A DNA stretch of 64,000 nucleotides, taken from assembly GCF_036322805.1 (NCBI RefSeq), contig NZ_AP027272.1:2480001-2544000 (forward strand). The letters run 5' to 3'. Position 1 is the stretch's first letter. Every line of letters starts with the position of its first letter. The notes beneath the pieces are model-generated. The model ran no database searches and was not told the DNA's origin. It was given only the letters and a program-made list of their open reading frames with translations. This document shows positions 20,157 through 28,231 of this stretch, in pieces. The position numbers were made by a program, and so were the translations under genes. Source of the stretch: Planctobacterium marinum. GTDB lineage: Bacteria > Pseudomonadota > Gammaproteobacteria > Enterobacterales > Alteromonadaceae.

Positions 20157-21536
20157 CTATTGCAGCGTAAGATAACTTACACCAGATACGACAAAGGCCA
20201 CTAATACATTTAATACAAAGCCTTCTCTGGCCATGGTTTTAATGGGAAACTTATCTGTACCGTAAACTATTGCGTTTGGCGCGGTAGCCACTGGCAGCAT
20301 AAAAGCACAGCTCGCCGAAATTGCCGCCGGGATCATCAGCAGCGCAGGCTCTATTCCCATTGCCATGCCACTTAGCGCCAAAATAGGCATTAGCAAGGTA
20401 GCGGTTGCAGTATTTGAGGTAATTTCCGTCAAGAAAGTAACAAATAAACAAATCGACAGGATGAGCACCGGCAACGGTACATCTTGCAGAAAACTCAGTA
20501 AGTCTCCCATTTTCTGACTTAAACCAGATGCCGTAAAAGCTTTCGCAATACAAATACCACCGGCAAATAACAATAATAAGCCCCAAGGGATATCGTTAGC
20601 CGTTTTCCAGTCCAGTAAACTCTCTGATTTGCCTTGGGCATCGCGCTCACCGTTGGGTACAATAAACATGGCCACCACCCCAATTAAGGCGATGGTGCTA
20701 TCGCCTATTGACTTGATCCCCAGCGCTTCAGACCAGTATGGTCGTCCCACCCATGCTAAGGCCACCAAACCAAAAACAACCAAAACGCGTCGCTCAGCAG
20801 CTTTCCACTGCCCAGAGGTAGGAATAGTCACATTACCCAGTGGTCCCAGCCCTCTGGTCAACCACAAAGCCATAATGGGGATGGCGATCACCACGATAGG
20901 TATCCCGGTTTTCATCCATTGCAAAAAGGATACTTCTTGTCCTTGAGATTCCTGATAAACGCTGATGAAAATAATATTGGGCGGCGTGCCTATTGGTGTG
21001 CCGACGCCACCCAGGCTTGCAGCATAAGCAATGCCCAACAGTAATGCTGCTGCTAATCGCGGATTGTCTATAGAGGATAAAATTGCTAGGGCTATGGGCA
21101 GCAGCATTAAAGTGGTAGCTGTGTTGGAAATCCACATACTCAAAACAGCTGCGGTCAGCATAAAGGCCAGAACCAGTCGAGCAGCGCTTTTGCCTCCAGT
21201 AATTTTGAGCATTTGTAATGCAAAGCGTTTGTGAACACCCGACTTTTCGATGGCTTTAGAAAGCATAAAAGCACCCATCAACAGAATGATCACATGACTG
21301 CCTAAGGCCGACGCAGCTTCTTTGTGAGACAGTACGCCGACAGCGGGAAACGCCGCAAATGGGATCAATGACGTCGCTGGAATAGGCAACGCTTCACTCA
21401 CCCACAACACTGCAGTGACCAGGGTAATGGCAGCCGTCCAACTAATTTCAGGAGTTACGCCTAACGTATCCAGGTACCACTTTAAAACCCCCGCTACAAT
21501 CAGCGCGACTAGAATGATGGCCTGTTTAGTGTTCAT
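20157..21536 (-). CDS. SLC13/DASS family sodium:anion symporter
   Basis: The 459-residue polytopic membrane protein has two pseudo-repeated SNT motifs (ISNTATTLML about residues 135-145 and TSNTATATLL near 390-400), the signature of divalent anion:Na+ symporters that coordinate sodium and dicarboxylate. Substrate is probably a C4-dicarboxylate such as succinate, but sulfate or citrate cannot be excluded. Eleven to twelve hydrophobic segments fit the family. Its start overlaps the end of nagZ by 11 bp, so it is downstream in the nagZ transcript. Confidence 0.9.
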   Translation of the reverse strand: MNTKQAIILVALIVAGVLKWYLDTLGVTPEISWTAAITLVTAVLWVSEALPIPATSLIPFAAFPAVGVLSHKEAASALGSHVIILLMGAFMLSKAIEKSGVHKRFALQMLKITGGKSAARLVLAFMLTAAVLSMWISNTATTLMLLPIALAILSSIDNPRLAAALLLGIAYAASLGGVGTPIGTPPNIIFISVYQESQGQEVSFLQWMKTGIPIVVIAIPIMALWLTRGLGPLGNVTIPTSGQWKAAERRVLVVFGLVALAWVGRPYWSEALGIKSIGDSTIALIGVVAMFIVPNGERDAQGKSESLLDWKTANDIPWGLLLLFAGGICIAKAFTASGLSQKMGDLLSFLQDVPLPVLILSICLFVTFLTEITSNTATATLLMPILALSGMAMGIEPALLMIPAAISASCAFMLPVATAPNAIVYGTDKFPIKTMAREGFVLNVLVAFVVSGVSYLTLQ

Positions 21537-22545
21537 TCAGCTCATCCAACTTGGCGCGAAGAGTTTGCCAGCGCTCTGATGACTGACAGTTAGTAAGCCC
21601 TTTGAAAGTAGGTGCAGCCATAATCATCTCAGCGATTGCAGTGCTCATTTTGGGCTGGCCTTGATAGCTATCCAAAACTTCAATGGCGGTATCGCGACTG
21701 TTGCAAATAAGTGCCATATCACAACCTGCCCCTATTGCCAGGTGTGCTCGCTCGGTCGGGCTACCGGACTTAACTGCACCTTCCATTGTAAGGTCATCGG
21801 AAAACACCGCGCCTTTAAACTGCAAGCGTTCGCGCAATTGCTGCTGTATCCACACTTTAGAAAAGCCTGCAGGCAGCTCATCAAAAGCAGGATAAATTAC
21901 ATGAGCTGGCATTACCGCATCCAGAGCTCCTTGCGACATCAACTGTTGAAAAACCCAATAATCTTTGTCGAGTATTTCTGCCGCTTCTCTATTATCAATT
22001 GGCAGTGCGATATGTGAGTCTTCTTTAACGCTGCCATGTCCGGGAAAATGCTTTCCCGTTGTTGCCATACCAGCGGCGCGCATCCCCTGACAAAACCCAT
22101 TAACCAATTTGACCACTGAAGATTTGTCCGAAGCAAAGCCGCGATCACCTATTACTTCTGAAATATCGTTAATATCTGCCACAGGAGCGAAGCTAATATC
22201 GATTCCGACGGATTGAATCTCCAAAGCCATAAGCTCGGCAACAGCTTGACAGTAGCTTACGGCCGAATCCATGTTACCCTGACAAAGCTCAAGGATACTT
22301 CCCATAGATGGCAGAGCAGTAAAATCCTGCCTGAAACGCTGCACTCGGCCGCCTTCCTGATCAACAGCAAAAAGTAATGGTTTTGGCACCTTGCTTCTGA
22401 TTTCTGAGGTTAATTCTGCTATTTGTTGATGATCTTCAAAGTTGCGAGTAAAAAAGATTAAACCACCGGTAAGAGGATGTTCCAGTATTTCCTTGTCTTC
22501 CGCGCTGAGTGACTGGCCCGGAAGGTCCAACATTAAAATTCCCAT
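21526..22545 (-). CDS. nagZ: Beta-N-acetylhexosaminidase NagZ
   Basis: NagZ is the cytosolic GH3 enzyme that removes GlcNAc from 1,6-anhydroMurNAc muropeptides in peptidoglycan recycling. The 339-residue protein starts MGILMLDLPG like other NagZ proteins, has VDQEGGRVQRF, the acid/base loop KHFPGHG (165-171) and the nucleophile aspartate in FSDDLTMEG (about D250). There is no signal peptide, as expected. The product of this pathway feeds into AmpC induction in some species; no ampR is seen here. Confidence 0.95.
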   Translation of the reverse strand: MGILMLDLPGQSLSAEDKEILEHPLTGGLIFFTRNFEDHQQIAELTSEIRSKVPKPLLFAVDQEGGRVQRFRQDFTALPSMGSILELCQGNMDSAVSYCQAVAELMALEIQSVGIDISFAPVADINDISEVIGDRGFASDKSSVVKLVNGFCQGMRAAGMATTGKHFPGHGSVKEDSHIALPIDNREAAEILDKDYWVFQQLMSQGALDAVMPAHVIYPAFDELPAGFSKVWIQQQLRERLQFKGAVFSDDLTMEGAVKSGSPTERAHLAIGAGCDMALICNSRDTAIEVLDSYQGQPKMSTAIAEMIMAAPTFKGLTNCQSSERWQTLRAKLDELNEH

Positions 22546-22735
22546 TAAATCGATTTATTGTTGTTATTAATACCGCCACTATAAAAGATGCACATCACCG
22601 AATGCAATTGGCCTGGGGATTAAAAGCGAAACTAATTCAAAAAAGCGATAATTAGCATCTATTCTTCCGACTTTATTTATCCTTTTTGCCTGATAGACTT
22701 TCGATATTGAAAGAGTTTGAGTTTAGGAGTAGCAA

Positions 22736-22999
22736 ATGTTCGCAGTAATTTTTGGCAGAGATGGGTGTCCTTTCTGTGTCAGAGCAAAAGACTTAGCAGA
22801 AAAGCTTACCGGTGACAGAGACGATTTTAAATATCGTTACATTGATATCCATGTCGAAGGGATCAGTAAAGCAGACTTGGAGAAAACGGTTGGTAAGCCA
22901 GTAGAAACCGTACCGCAAATCTTCCTCGACCAAAATCACATAGGTGGATTTACGGAATTCGAGGCATACGCGAAAGAGCATCTCGGATTGTACGAATAA
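22736..22999 (+). CDS. grxA: Glutaredoxin 1 (GrxA type)
   Basis: An 87-residue dithiol glutaredoxin with active site C11-P-F-C14 (FGRDGCPFCVRAKDLAEKL), the cis-proline TVPQIFLD and the GGFTEFEAY glutathione-binding loop. It matches E. coli GrxA in length (85). It reduces disulfides and mixed glutathione disulfides, for example in ribonucleotide reductase. A strong RBS, AGGAG, lies 8 bp before the ATG. It is monocistronic with its own terminator. Confidence 0.93.
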   Translation: MFAVIFGRDGCPFCVRAKDLAEKLTGDRDDFKYRYIDIHVEGISKADLEKTVGKPVETVPQIFLDQNHIGGFTEFEAYAKEHLGLYE

Positions 23000-23007
23000 A
23001 GCACAAG

Positions 23008-23040
23008 GGTGTGTCACAACGAGGTGACACACCTGCATTT
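23008..23040 (+). terminator. grxA terminator
   Basis: A perfect 10-base stem GGTGTGTCAC / GTGACACACC with a 6-nt loop, followed by TGCATTTTAA. It also reaches the stop of the convergent AlkD-like gene, so it may act on both strands, although the T tract is short. Confidence 0.7.
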
Positions 23041-24176
23041 TAATGTTTGTCGCTCATCAAAGTAAACGACACTTCATCAAATACTTCGCCGTTAATTTGC
23101 ACCTGAATCTTGTGCAAACCAGGATAGTATCTTCTGGTCGTTACCGGTTTAAAGGAGTGCTTTTTCGTAAGCGTTAATGACGCTCCATTCCAGGTATCTA
23201 TTACCTTCCATTTAAACACCTTGGGTGCCAGTTTTCCGTTGACTTTTTGGTGCCAAACCACATAGTCAATCATCAAACTTTGATTGTCTCTGCTGTTCGA
23301 AGACAAATTTAAAGTGGCAGAGACAACACCGCCCCAACTAACCTGCTCAGTATCCAGCGTCAATACGGTATTACCGGTAAACCTTGTGTAACCAAATAAT
23401 GCCAGAATCTGAGGTTCCCCCTGTTTTATCAGTGTGCGACAAGCGTGACGCAATAAACGCATGCGCTGTCTATTATCCGTAGCAATATGACAGGCCACAA
23501 AATCAATAACAAAACCTGGATTGTCTTTGGCAATATCGTTAAGGTTATTCGCAACGGAACGCCTCACATATTCTGAGTCATCATCTAATAAGCTTTCTAA
23601 AATCGGCATTAGCGGTTGCGGGTCTCGAATTAAATCGGGCAACTGCTTTCCCCAAGGCAGTCTGGGTCTGGCGCCTTCGCTGGCTAATCTGCGCAAGTGC
23701 TCATTATCAGACGTAGTCCATTGAGTGATGGTCGTGAATGCCTTGGATAAGTCCATAAGAATAAAATCGCGAATGGCAAATTCGGCGCTGAAACGCTTTG
23801 TTAATTCTGAAAGCAGTATTAAGCCCTCATCAAAGTATTCAGGGATAGCACGAATAGCCACAAGGTCAGCTAAAGGCATAATTGCCCACCCTCTGACGCC
23901 TTCTTTTTCCACTCTGGCAAGATTCATATCCATGTTGTCATCTGGGTGCAGAATAGCCCTGATTATTTCAGCAAAATGGTTAAAATCTATCGGTAAGCAC
24001 TGGTGCAAAGCTTCGGTTATTTGCATCGAGCGTTGCTTCAACTCCAGCGAATCCAAATCTTTTATTGCTGAATTAATAAAATTCTCGGCGGTAAATTCAG
24101 GAAATCTATCCTGTATTGTTTCAGCTAAAGCGGTGATCAGGGCAACATTGAACTTTTCTTTGAATGGTTCTGGCAT
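23040..24176 (-). CDS. DNA alkylation repair protein, AlkD-like HEAT-repeat family
   Basis: The 378-residue protein is all-helical in its first two thirds, with HEAT-like repeats (for example LRRLASEGARPRLPWG and YVRRSVANNLNDIAKDNP), and ends in a beta-rich domain of about 110 residues. It resembles the COG4335-type DNA alkylation repair proteins related to AlkD glycosylases. I moved the start to the ATG at 24176 (MPEPFKEKFN), which has GGAAG 6 bp upstream. A catalytic role on alkylated bases is inferred from the family only. Confidence 0.75.
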   Translation of the reverse strand: MPEPFKEKFNVALITALAETIQDRFPEFTAENFINSAIKDLDSLELKQRSMQITEALHQCLPIDFNHFAEIIRAILHPDDNMDMNLARVEKEGVRGWAIMPLADLVAIRAIPEYFDEGLILLSELTKRFSAEFAIRDFILMDLSKAFTTITQWTTSDNEHLRRLASEGARPRLPWGKQLPDLIRDPQPLMPILESLLDDDSEYVRRSVANNLNDIAKDNPGFVIDFVACHIATDNRQRMRLLRHACRTLIKQGEPQILALFGYTRFTGNTVLTLDTEQVSWGGVVSATLNLSSNSRDNQSLMIDYVVWHQKVNGKLAPKVFKWKVIDTWNGASLTLTKKHSFKPVTTRRYYPGLHKIQVQINGEVFDEVSFTLMSDKH

Positions 24177-24278
24177 GGCGGTCTTCCACAAAAGTACGGT
24201 CTTTCACAAAGTTACTGACCCTACCAGCCGGCAGCCCCAAAAGTGTCAGTAGCGCTGCGAGTGCCTTTATTAATCAGA

Positions 24279-25052
24279 TTAATGAAATGGTTGATAGGTT
24301 TCTTCAAATGCCGCTCTGAAAGGCTCTAACGCTCCCTCATCGGAAAGTGTTTGCCAGGCAGTTTGCACAGCTTCGACAACACTTGAGTTTGAATCTTTAT
24401 TTAGGGCTACATACAGATCGTAAGAGCACTGTGGTAAATACAAAAAGGGCGCAAACTGCTGGTTGGAATAGCCTAATCGTTTTACTTCTTGTGCAAATGA
24501 AATCGAGTCGAACACCATCAAATCAACCCGTCCTTTATCCAGCATTTTAAACTGAACTTCGTAGTTTGCACTTTTGTGAACCACCCTATAGCCCATCTCT
24601 TCAATGCAGTTTGTGGGCGCACCATTGTTAACACCTGCCACAGCCCAAACCTCATTTCTCTGTAACTTGTCAAAGACCACATCGTTACGCCCGGCATTCT
24701 TATAGAGATAAACTGGCATAGGTAACAGTTTACCAATCCAGTTGAACTTGGCCTCTCGTTCAGGAGTTCTTGCAATAGAAAAAATTAACGTATCAGGTGT
24801 TGTTTCAGCGAGATGGTAAGTACGCGCCCAAGGTAGAAACTCAATATCAGAAACAGCTAAAGAGGAAGAACGGCGTATTTCGGTTAACAGCGCCTGTACC
24901 ATTTTTGTCGCATGACCATCGGGTTCACGTTTGTTGTTTTGATAGTTATAAGGCTGGTAATTTGTACTCAGCACTGTCAGGTCATTAGTTTGTTGCGCAG
25001 CTAACTGCCCGGATAACAAAACAACAATGAACAGAATCAAAAAACGCATCAT
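24279..25052 (-). CDS. Periplasmic solute-binding protein, family 3 type
   Basis: The 257-residue protein has a signal peptide (MMRFLILFIVVLLSGQLAA) and a type II periplasmic-binding fold: TVLSTNYQPYNYQNN at the start, EFLPWARTY and SIARTPEREAKFNWIG, and a mid VWAVAGVNNGAP crossover. No ABC permease or ATPase is nearby, and such orphan proteins in Alteromonadales are often of unknown ligand. Its ATG overlaps the TGA of the upstream TetR gene (ATGA), so the regulator and this gene are translationally coupled. Confidence 0.8.
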   Translation of the reverse strand: MMRFLILFIVVLLSGQLAAQQTNDLTVLSTNYQPYNYQNNKREPDGHATKMVQALLTEIRRSSSLAVSDIEFLPWARTYHLAETTPDTLIFSIARTPEREAKFNWIGKLLPMPVYLYKNAGRNDVVFDKLQRNEVWAVAGVNNGAPTNCIEEMGYRVVHKSANYEVQFKMLDKGRVDLMVFDSISFAQEVKRLGYSNQQFAPFLYLPQCSYDLYVALNKDSNSSVVEAVQTAWQTLSDEGALEPFRAAFEETYQPFH

Positions 25053-25681
25053 ACTTCAGTGGTTAGGGGCGCGCTGAATCCTGCAGCAATGTAAGTAATA
25101 ACCTTCCTGATTAAATCTTCAATAACCATGTGTTGCTGATATTCAGCTTCTGCTATCTCAGATAGGGCTTTACTGGATATCATAGTAAACACACAGGAAC
25201 CAAGTGCAAAATGCCAGCGCCAGAACACCTCACTTGGGGAGAGGTGCGGCACAGCCAAATGCAGTGCTTTGTTTAAATGTTTAAGTTCAGCAGCAAAGTG
25301 ACTGGTAATGTAGCGTCTTAAGTGACCTTGTGATTCATAATAAGCCCGTGCAAATAGCTGAACAAACACACGGGTACCGTTAGGTCTCACCTTTTCCAGT
25401 GACAATAACGGTTCGACCAACGCACCAAATAGAGTTTCAGTGCTCGTCGCTTCGCCGGACTCACGCATAGCTATCAGTTTTTGATCCAAAGCCGGCATTA
25501 ATACACTGAGATAGCGTGCCAGCACTTCCTGAATAAGTTGTTTTTTAGACCCAAAATGATAATTCACAGATGCCAGGTTAACATCAGCTTCGCTGGTGAT
25601 AGCTCGAAGAGAAGTATTGTCAAAACCGAAATCGCAAAACAGGTGTTCAGCGGCGTTCAATATGCGTTCTTTAGTGGACAC
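25049..25681 (-). CDS. TetR family regulator resembling PsrA
   Basis: The HTH region TSLRAITSEADVNLASVNYHFGS is very close, from memory, to PsrA of Pseudomonas, a fatty-acid-responsive TetR repressor of beta-oxidation genes. The C-terminal part (RRYITSHFAAELK and WRWHFALGSCVFTMIS) also fits the PsrA-type ligand domain. I chose GTG at 25681 (MSTKERILNAAEHLF), the usual TetR N-terminus; a TTG at 25741 is the longer alternative. Its likely target is the CAAACACCTGTTTG palindrome before fadE. It is coupled to the downstream solute-binding gene by an ATGA overlap. Confidence 0.8.
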   Translation of the reverse strand: MSTKERILNAAEHLFCDFGFDNTSLRAITSEADVNLASVNYHFGSKKQLIQEVLARYLSVLMPALDQKLIAMRESGEATSTETLFGALVEPLLSLEKVRPNGTRVFVQLFARAYYESQGHLRRYITSHFAAELKHLNKALHLAVPHLSPSEVFWRWHFALGSCVFTMISSKALSEIAEAEYQQHMVIEDLIRKVITYIAAGFSAPLTTEV

Positions 25682-25885
25682 GTTTCTAATTATAAATTCT
25701 TTGTGTTTCAGGACTGTAAAGGGTCTGTAATTAAAGTTCAAGCAAGATAACTTAATTCTATGGCTATCTATCTAAAATATGGTGCGCTCAGTTGCCTGAG
25801 GTACAGTCAGGCATCTATACTGTCGTGCGAAAACATACCCAATCGTTTTTACATTAATAATAACGACAGAAATGAGGAACACTTC

Positions 25886-27718
25886 ATGATTAAACGCTCG
25901 ATGTTGGCGGTACTTATCGCATCAACGCTCGGCATGGCAGGATGCAATGACACCACGGAAACCGTAAAAAAAGACAGTAACGTTGAAAAAGCGCCTACTG
26001 CGGAAGATGCCAAAGCCTTTATTAAAAGCGCACAAGAAGAATTAGAAAAACTACAAGCGCCCGCCGCTCAAGCGGCCTGGGCTTACCAAACCTATATCAT
26101 TAAAGACACCGCTGCGGTATCCGCCTATTTATCAGAAAAGCTCTCTAGCCGAGCGTCTGAATTAGCTAAAGAGTCGGCTAAGTTTAACAACGTTGAAGTC
26201 GATCCTGACACTCGCCGTCAATTAGATTTATTGCGTAACTCTCTGGTTTTGCCTCCTCCTGGAAATGCTGCTGATTCAGAGCGTCTGGCACAAATTGGTA
26301 CCGACATGGAAGGTATGTATGGCGCAGGTCAATATTGCCCGGAAGAAGGCAAATGTTGGGGCCTGACAGAGATGGGTGGCATGATGGCCACAGAAAGAGA
26401 CGAAAAGCTACTATTAGATATCTGGCAGGGCTGGCGTCAGGTGTCACCACCGATGAAAGATCTTTACGTTGAGCAAGTAGAAATAGCTAACAAAGGCGCT
26501 CAAGAGTTAGGCTTCGAAAATATCAGCGAGTTATGGCGCGGTAAATATGACATGGAAGCCGATGCTTTTGAAAAAGAACTGGACAGATTGTGGGGTCAGG
26601 TCGAACCCTTCTATGATGCCCTACACTGCCATGTGCGCGCAGAGCTTGGTGAACAATACGGTACCGATGTTGTTCCGCAAGACCAACCCATTCCGGCGCA
26701 CCTGCTAGGCAACATGTGGGCACAAACGTGGGGCAACATCTATGATATCGTCAAACCTGAAGAAGAGTTACAGGTTACCGATGTTACCGCTGCCCTTGAG
26801 GAACATGGTTACGACGAAATCAAAATGGTTGAACAGGCAGAAGCGTTTTTTACTTCTTTAGGTTTTGAGCCGTTACCAGAGACTTTCTGGGAGCGCTCAC
26901 AGTTTACCCAACCAGCTGATCGCAATGTAGTATGTCATGCGTCCGCCTGGAACCTGGATGATAAAGAAGATCTGCGCATTAAGATGTGTATCCAGAAAAC
27001 GGGAGAAGAGTTCGCTGTTATACACCACGAACTAGGTCATAACTTTTATCAGCGTGCCTACAAAGATTTACCACTGGTTTATCGAGGTAGTGCCAATGAT
27101 GGCTTCCACGAAGCGATTGGTGACGTAATCGCTCTTTCCATTACACCCAAATACATGAAGCAAATCGGTTTGATTGACGAAATTCCAGATGCTTCAAACG
27201 ACATTGGTATGTTGTTAAAATTGGCGCTGGATAAAATTGCTTTTGTTCCCTTTGGCTTATTAGTTGATAAATGGCGCTGGGGTGTGTTCTCCGGTGATGT
27301 TACGCCAGAGCAATACAATGATTATTGGTGGCAATTAAGAGAGAAGTATCAAGGCGTTATGGCGCCAGTTGAGCGCCCTGCCGATGCTTTTGATCCAGGG
27401 GCTAAGTACCATATTCCAGGCAATACGCCATATTCTCGTTACTTCCTTGCCCACCTGCTGCAATTCCAGTTCCATCGTGAGCTTTGTAAAATAGCAGGTG
27501 ACGAGGGCCCGGTTCACCGTTGTTCAATTTATGGTAACGAAGAAGCCGGAACGGCACTAAACAACATGCTTGAATTAGGCCAAAGTAAGACATGGCAAGA
27601 AGCTCTGGAAACCTTGACCGGTTCACCACAAATGGATGCGACGGCCATATTAGATTACTTTGCACCACTTAAAGTGTGGTTAGATGAGCAGAACAAAGAC
27701 CGTACTTGCGGTTGGTAA
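25886..27718 (+). CDS. M2 family (ACE-like) metallopeptidase lipoprotein
   Basis: This is a 610-residue homologue of angiotensin-converting enzyme, a dipeptidyl carboxypeptidase. It has a lipoprotein signal (LGMAGC), and the zinc site H381-E-L-G-H385 (VIHHELGHNFYQ) with the third-ligand segment GFHEAIGD. The chloride/peptide-binding region near YSRYFLAHLLQFQFHREL is also ACE-like. ATG at 25886 is preceded by GAGGAA; the frame continues upstream without a convincing start. It probably trims peptides in the periplasm or at the cell surface. It is divergent from the TetR gene and ends in a strong terminator. Confidence 0.92.
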   Translation: MIKRSMLAVLIASTLGMAGCNDTTETVKKDSNVEKAPTAEDAKAFIKSAQEELEKLQAPAAQAAWAYQTYIIKDTAAVSAYLSEKLSSRASELAKESAKFNNVEVDPDTRRQLDLLRNSLVLPPPGNAADSERLAQIGTDMEGMYGAGQYCPEEGKCWGLTEMGGMMATERDEKLLLDIWQGWRQVSPPMKDLYVEQVEIANKGAQELGFENISELWRGKYDMEADAFEKELDRLWGQVEPFYDALHCHVRAELGEQYGTDVVPQDQPIPAHLLGNMWAQTWGNIYDIVKPEEELQVTDVTAALEEHGYDEIKMVEQAEAFFTSLGFEPLPETFWERSQFTQPADRNVVCHASAWNLDDKEDLRIKMCIQKTGEEFAVIHHELGHNFYQRAYKDLPLVYRGSANDGFHEAIGDVIALSITPKYMKQIGLIDEIPDASNDIGMLLKLALDKIAFVPFGLLVDKWRWGVFSGDVTPEQYNDYWWQLREKYQGVMAPVERPADAFDPGAKYHIPGNTPYSRYFLAHLLQFQFHRELCKIAGDEGPVHRCSIYGNEEAGTALNNMLELGQSKTWQEALETLTGSPQMDATAILDYFAPLKVWLDEQNKDRTCGW

Positions 27719-27771
27719 ACTCATCAACAGCAAACAACACCGTTTGCTATCTTTACTGACAAAGTAAAATG

Positions 27772-27802
27772 AAAAGAGACTGAGTTGTCAGTCTCTTTTT
27801 TT
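27772..27802 (+). terminator. Terminator of the M2 peptidase gene
   Basis: A 12-base perfect stem AAAAGAGACTGA / TCAGTCTCTTTT with a GTTG loop, followed by T residues, 53 bp after the stop codon. Confidence 0.9.
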
Positions 27803-28183
27803 GTTTCTGCCCCGTTCATCTTCAGCCCCAAAGTTCTGGCTTAAATGCTGTTTCGTTATTAACAGCAAAGGCAGCCCTTCAAATTTGCACTAGTGCTCAA
27901 GCGTCACAACCATAAAAGCAAAACGGCTCTTCGGCTTTGCGCTATCCCATTCAAGAGATTTGATTTAGAAGCTCATTTGCAAAGTGATCTTAGAACCTGT
28001 TCACAACTAATATCGTGTACGGTGTTGCTTAAAAGCTACTGATTATGAAAAGCGCTTAATCAAACTGTCGTCTGCAGGCTGGTCTTAGCGGGTTAGGAGT
28101 TAATACTTTAATGTATCTTTGCTACTGAGTGAGTTTCCCGGGAGGCACTAACAAGGGCTTGTATAGTTAAGATAATTTTTTGC
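27803..28183. other. Non-coding stretch between two terminators
   Basis: About 380 bp without a credible gene on either strand. I see a short inverted repeat GCTGTT...AACAGC near 27847-27866 and an SD-like GGGAGG near 28140, but no start with an open frame follows. No recognisable RNA gene, insertion-sequence end or coding relic was found. Confidence 0.5.
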
Positions 28184-28211
28184 ATAAAAAAACCCGCTGT
28201 CTCAGCGGGTT
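28184..28211 (-). terminator. Terminator of the VolA-like lipase gene
   Basis: Stem AACCCGCT / AGCGGGTT with a 5-nt loop, followed on the minus strand by a T tract (A run at 28184-28190 on the plus strand). It is 20 bp beyond the lipase stop. Confidence 0.85.
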
Positions 28212-28231
28212 CTTAAATGGGTTGTTTAAGC

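Noticed and set aside
23725-24252. A 175-codon open frame on the plus strand
   Set aside because: It lies entirely opposite the AlkD-like gene, has no RBS and its product is a low-complexity Ser/Ile-rich sequence; the minus-strand protein has recognisable repeats.
27803-28183. A possible insertion-sequence or RNA relic between two terminators
   Set aside because: No terminal inverted repeats, transposase fragments or recognisable RNA fold could be supported by eye.
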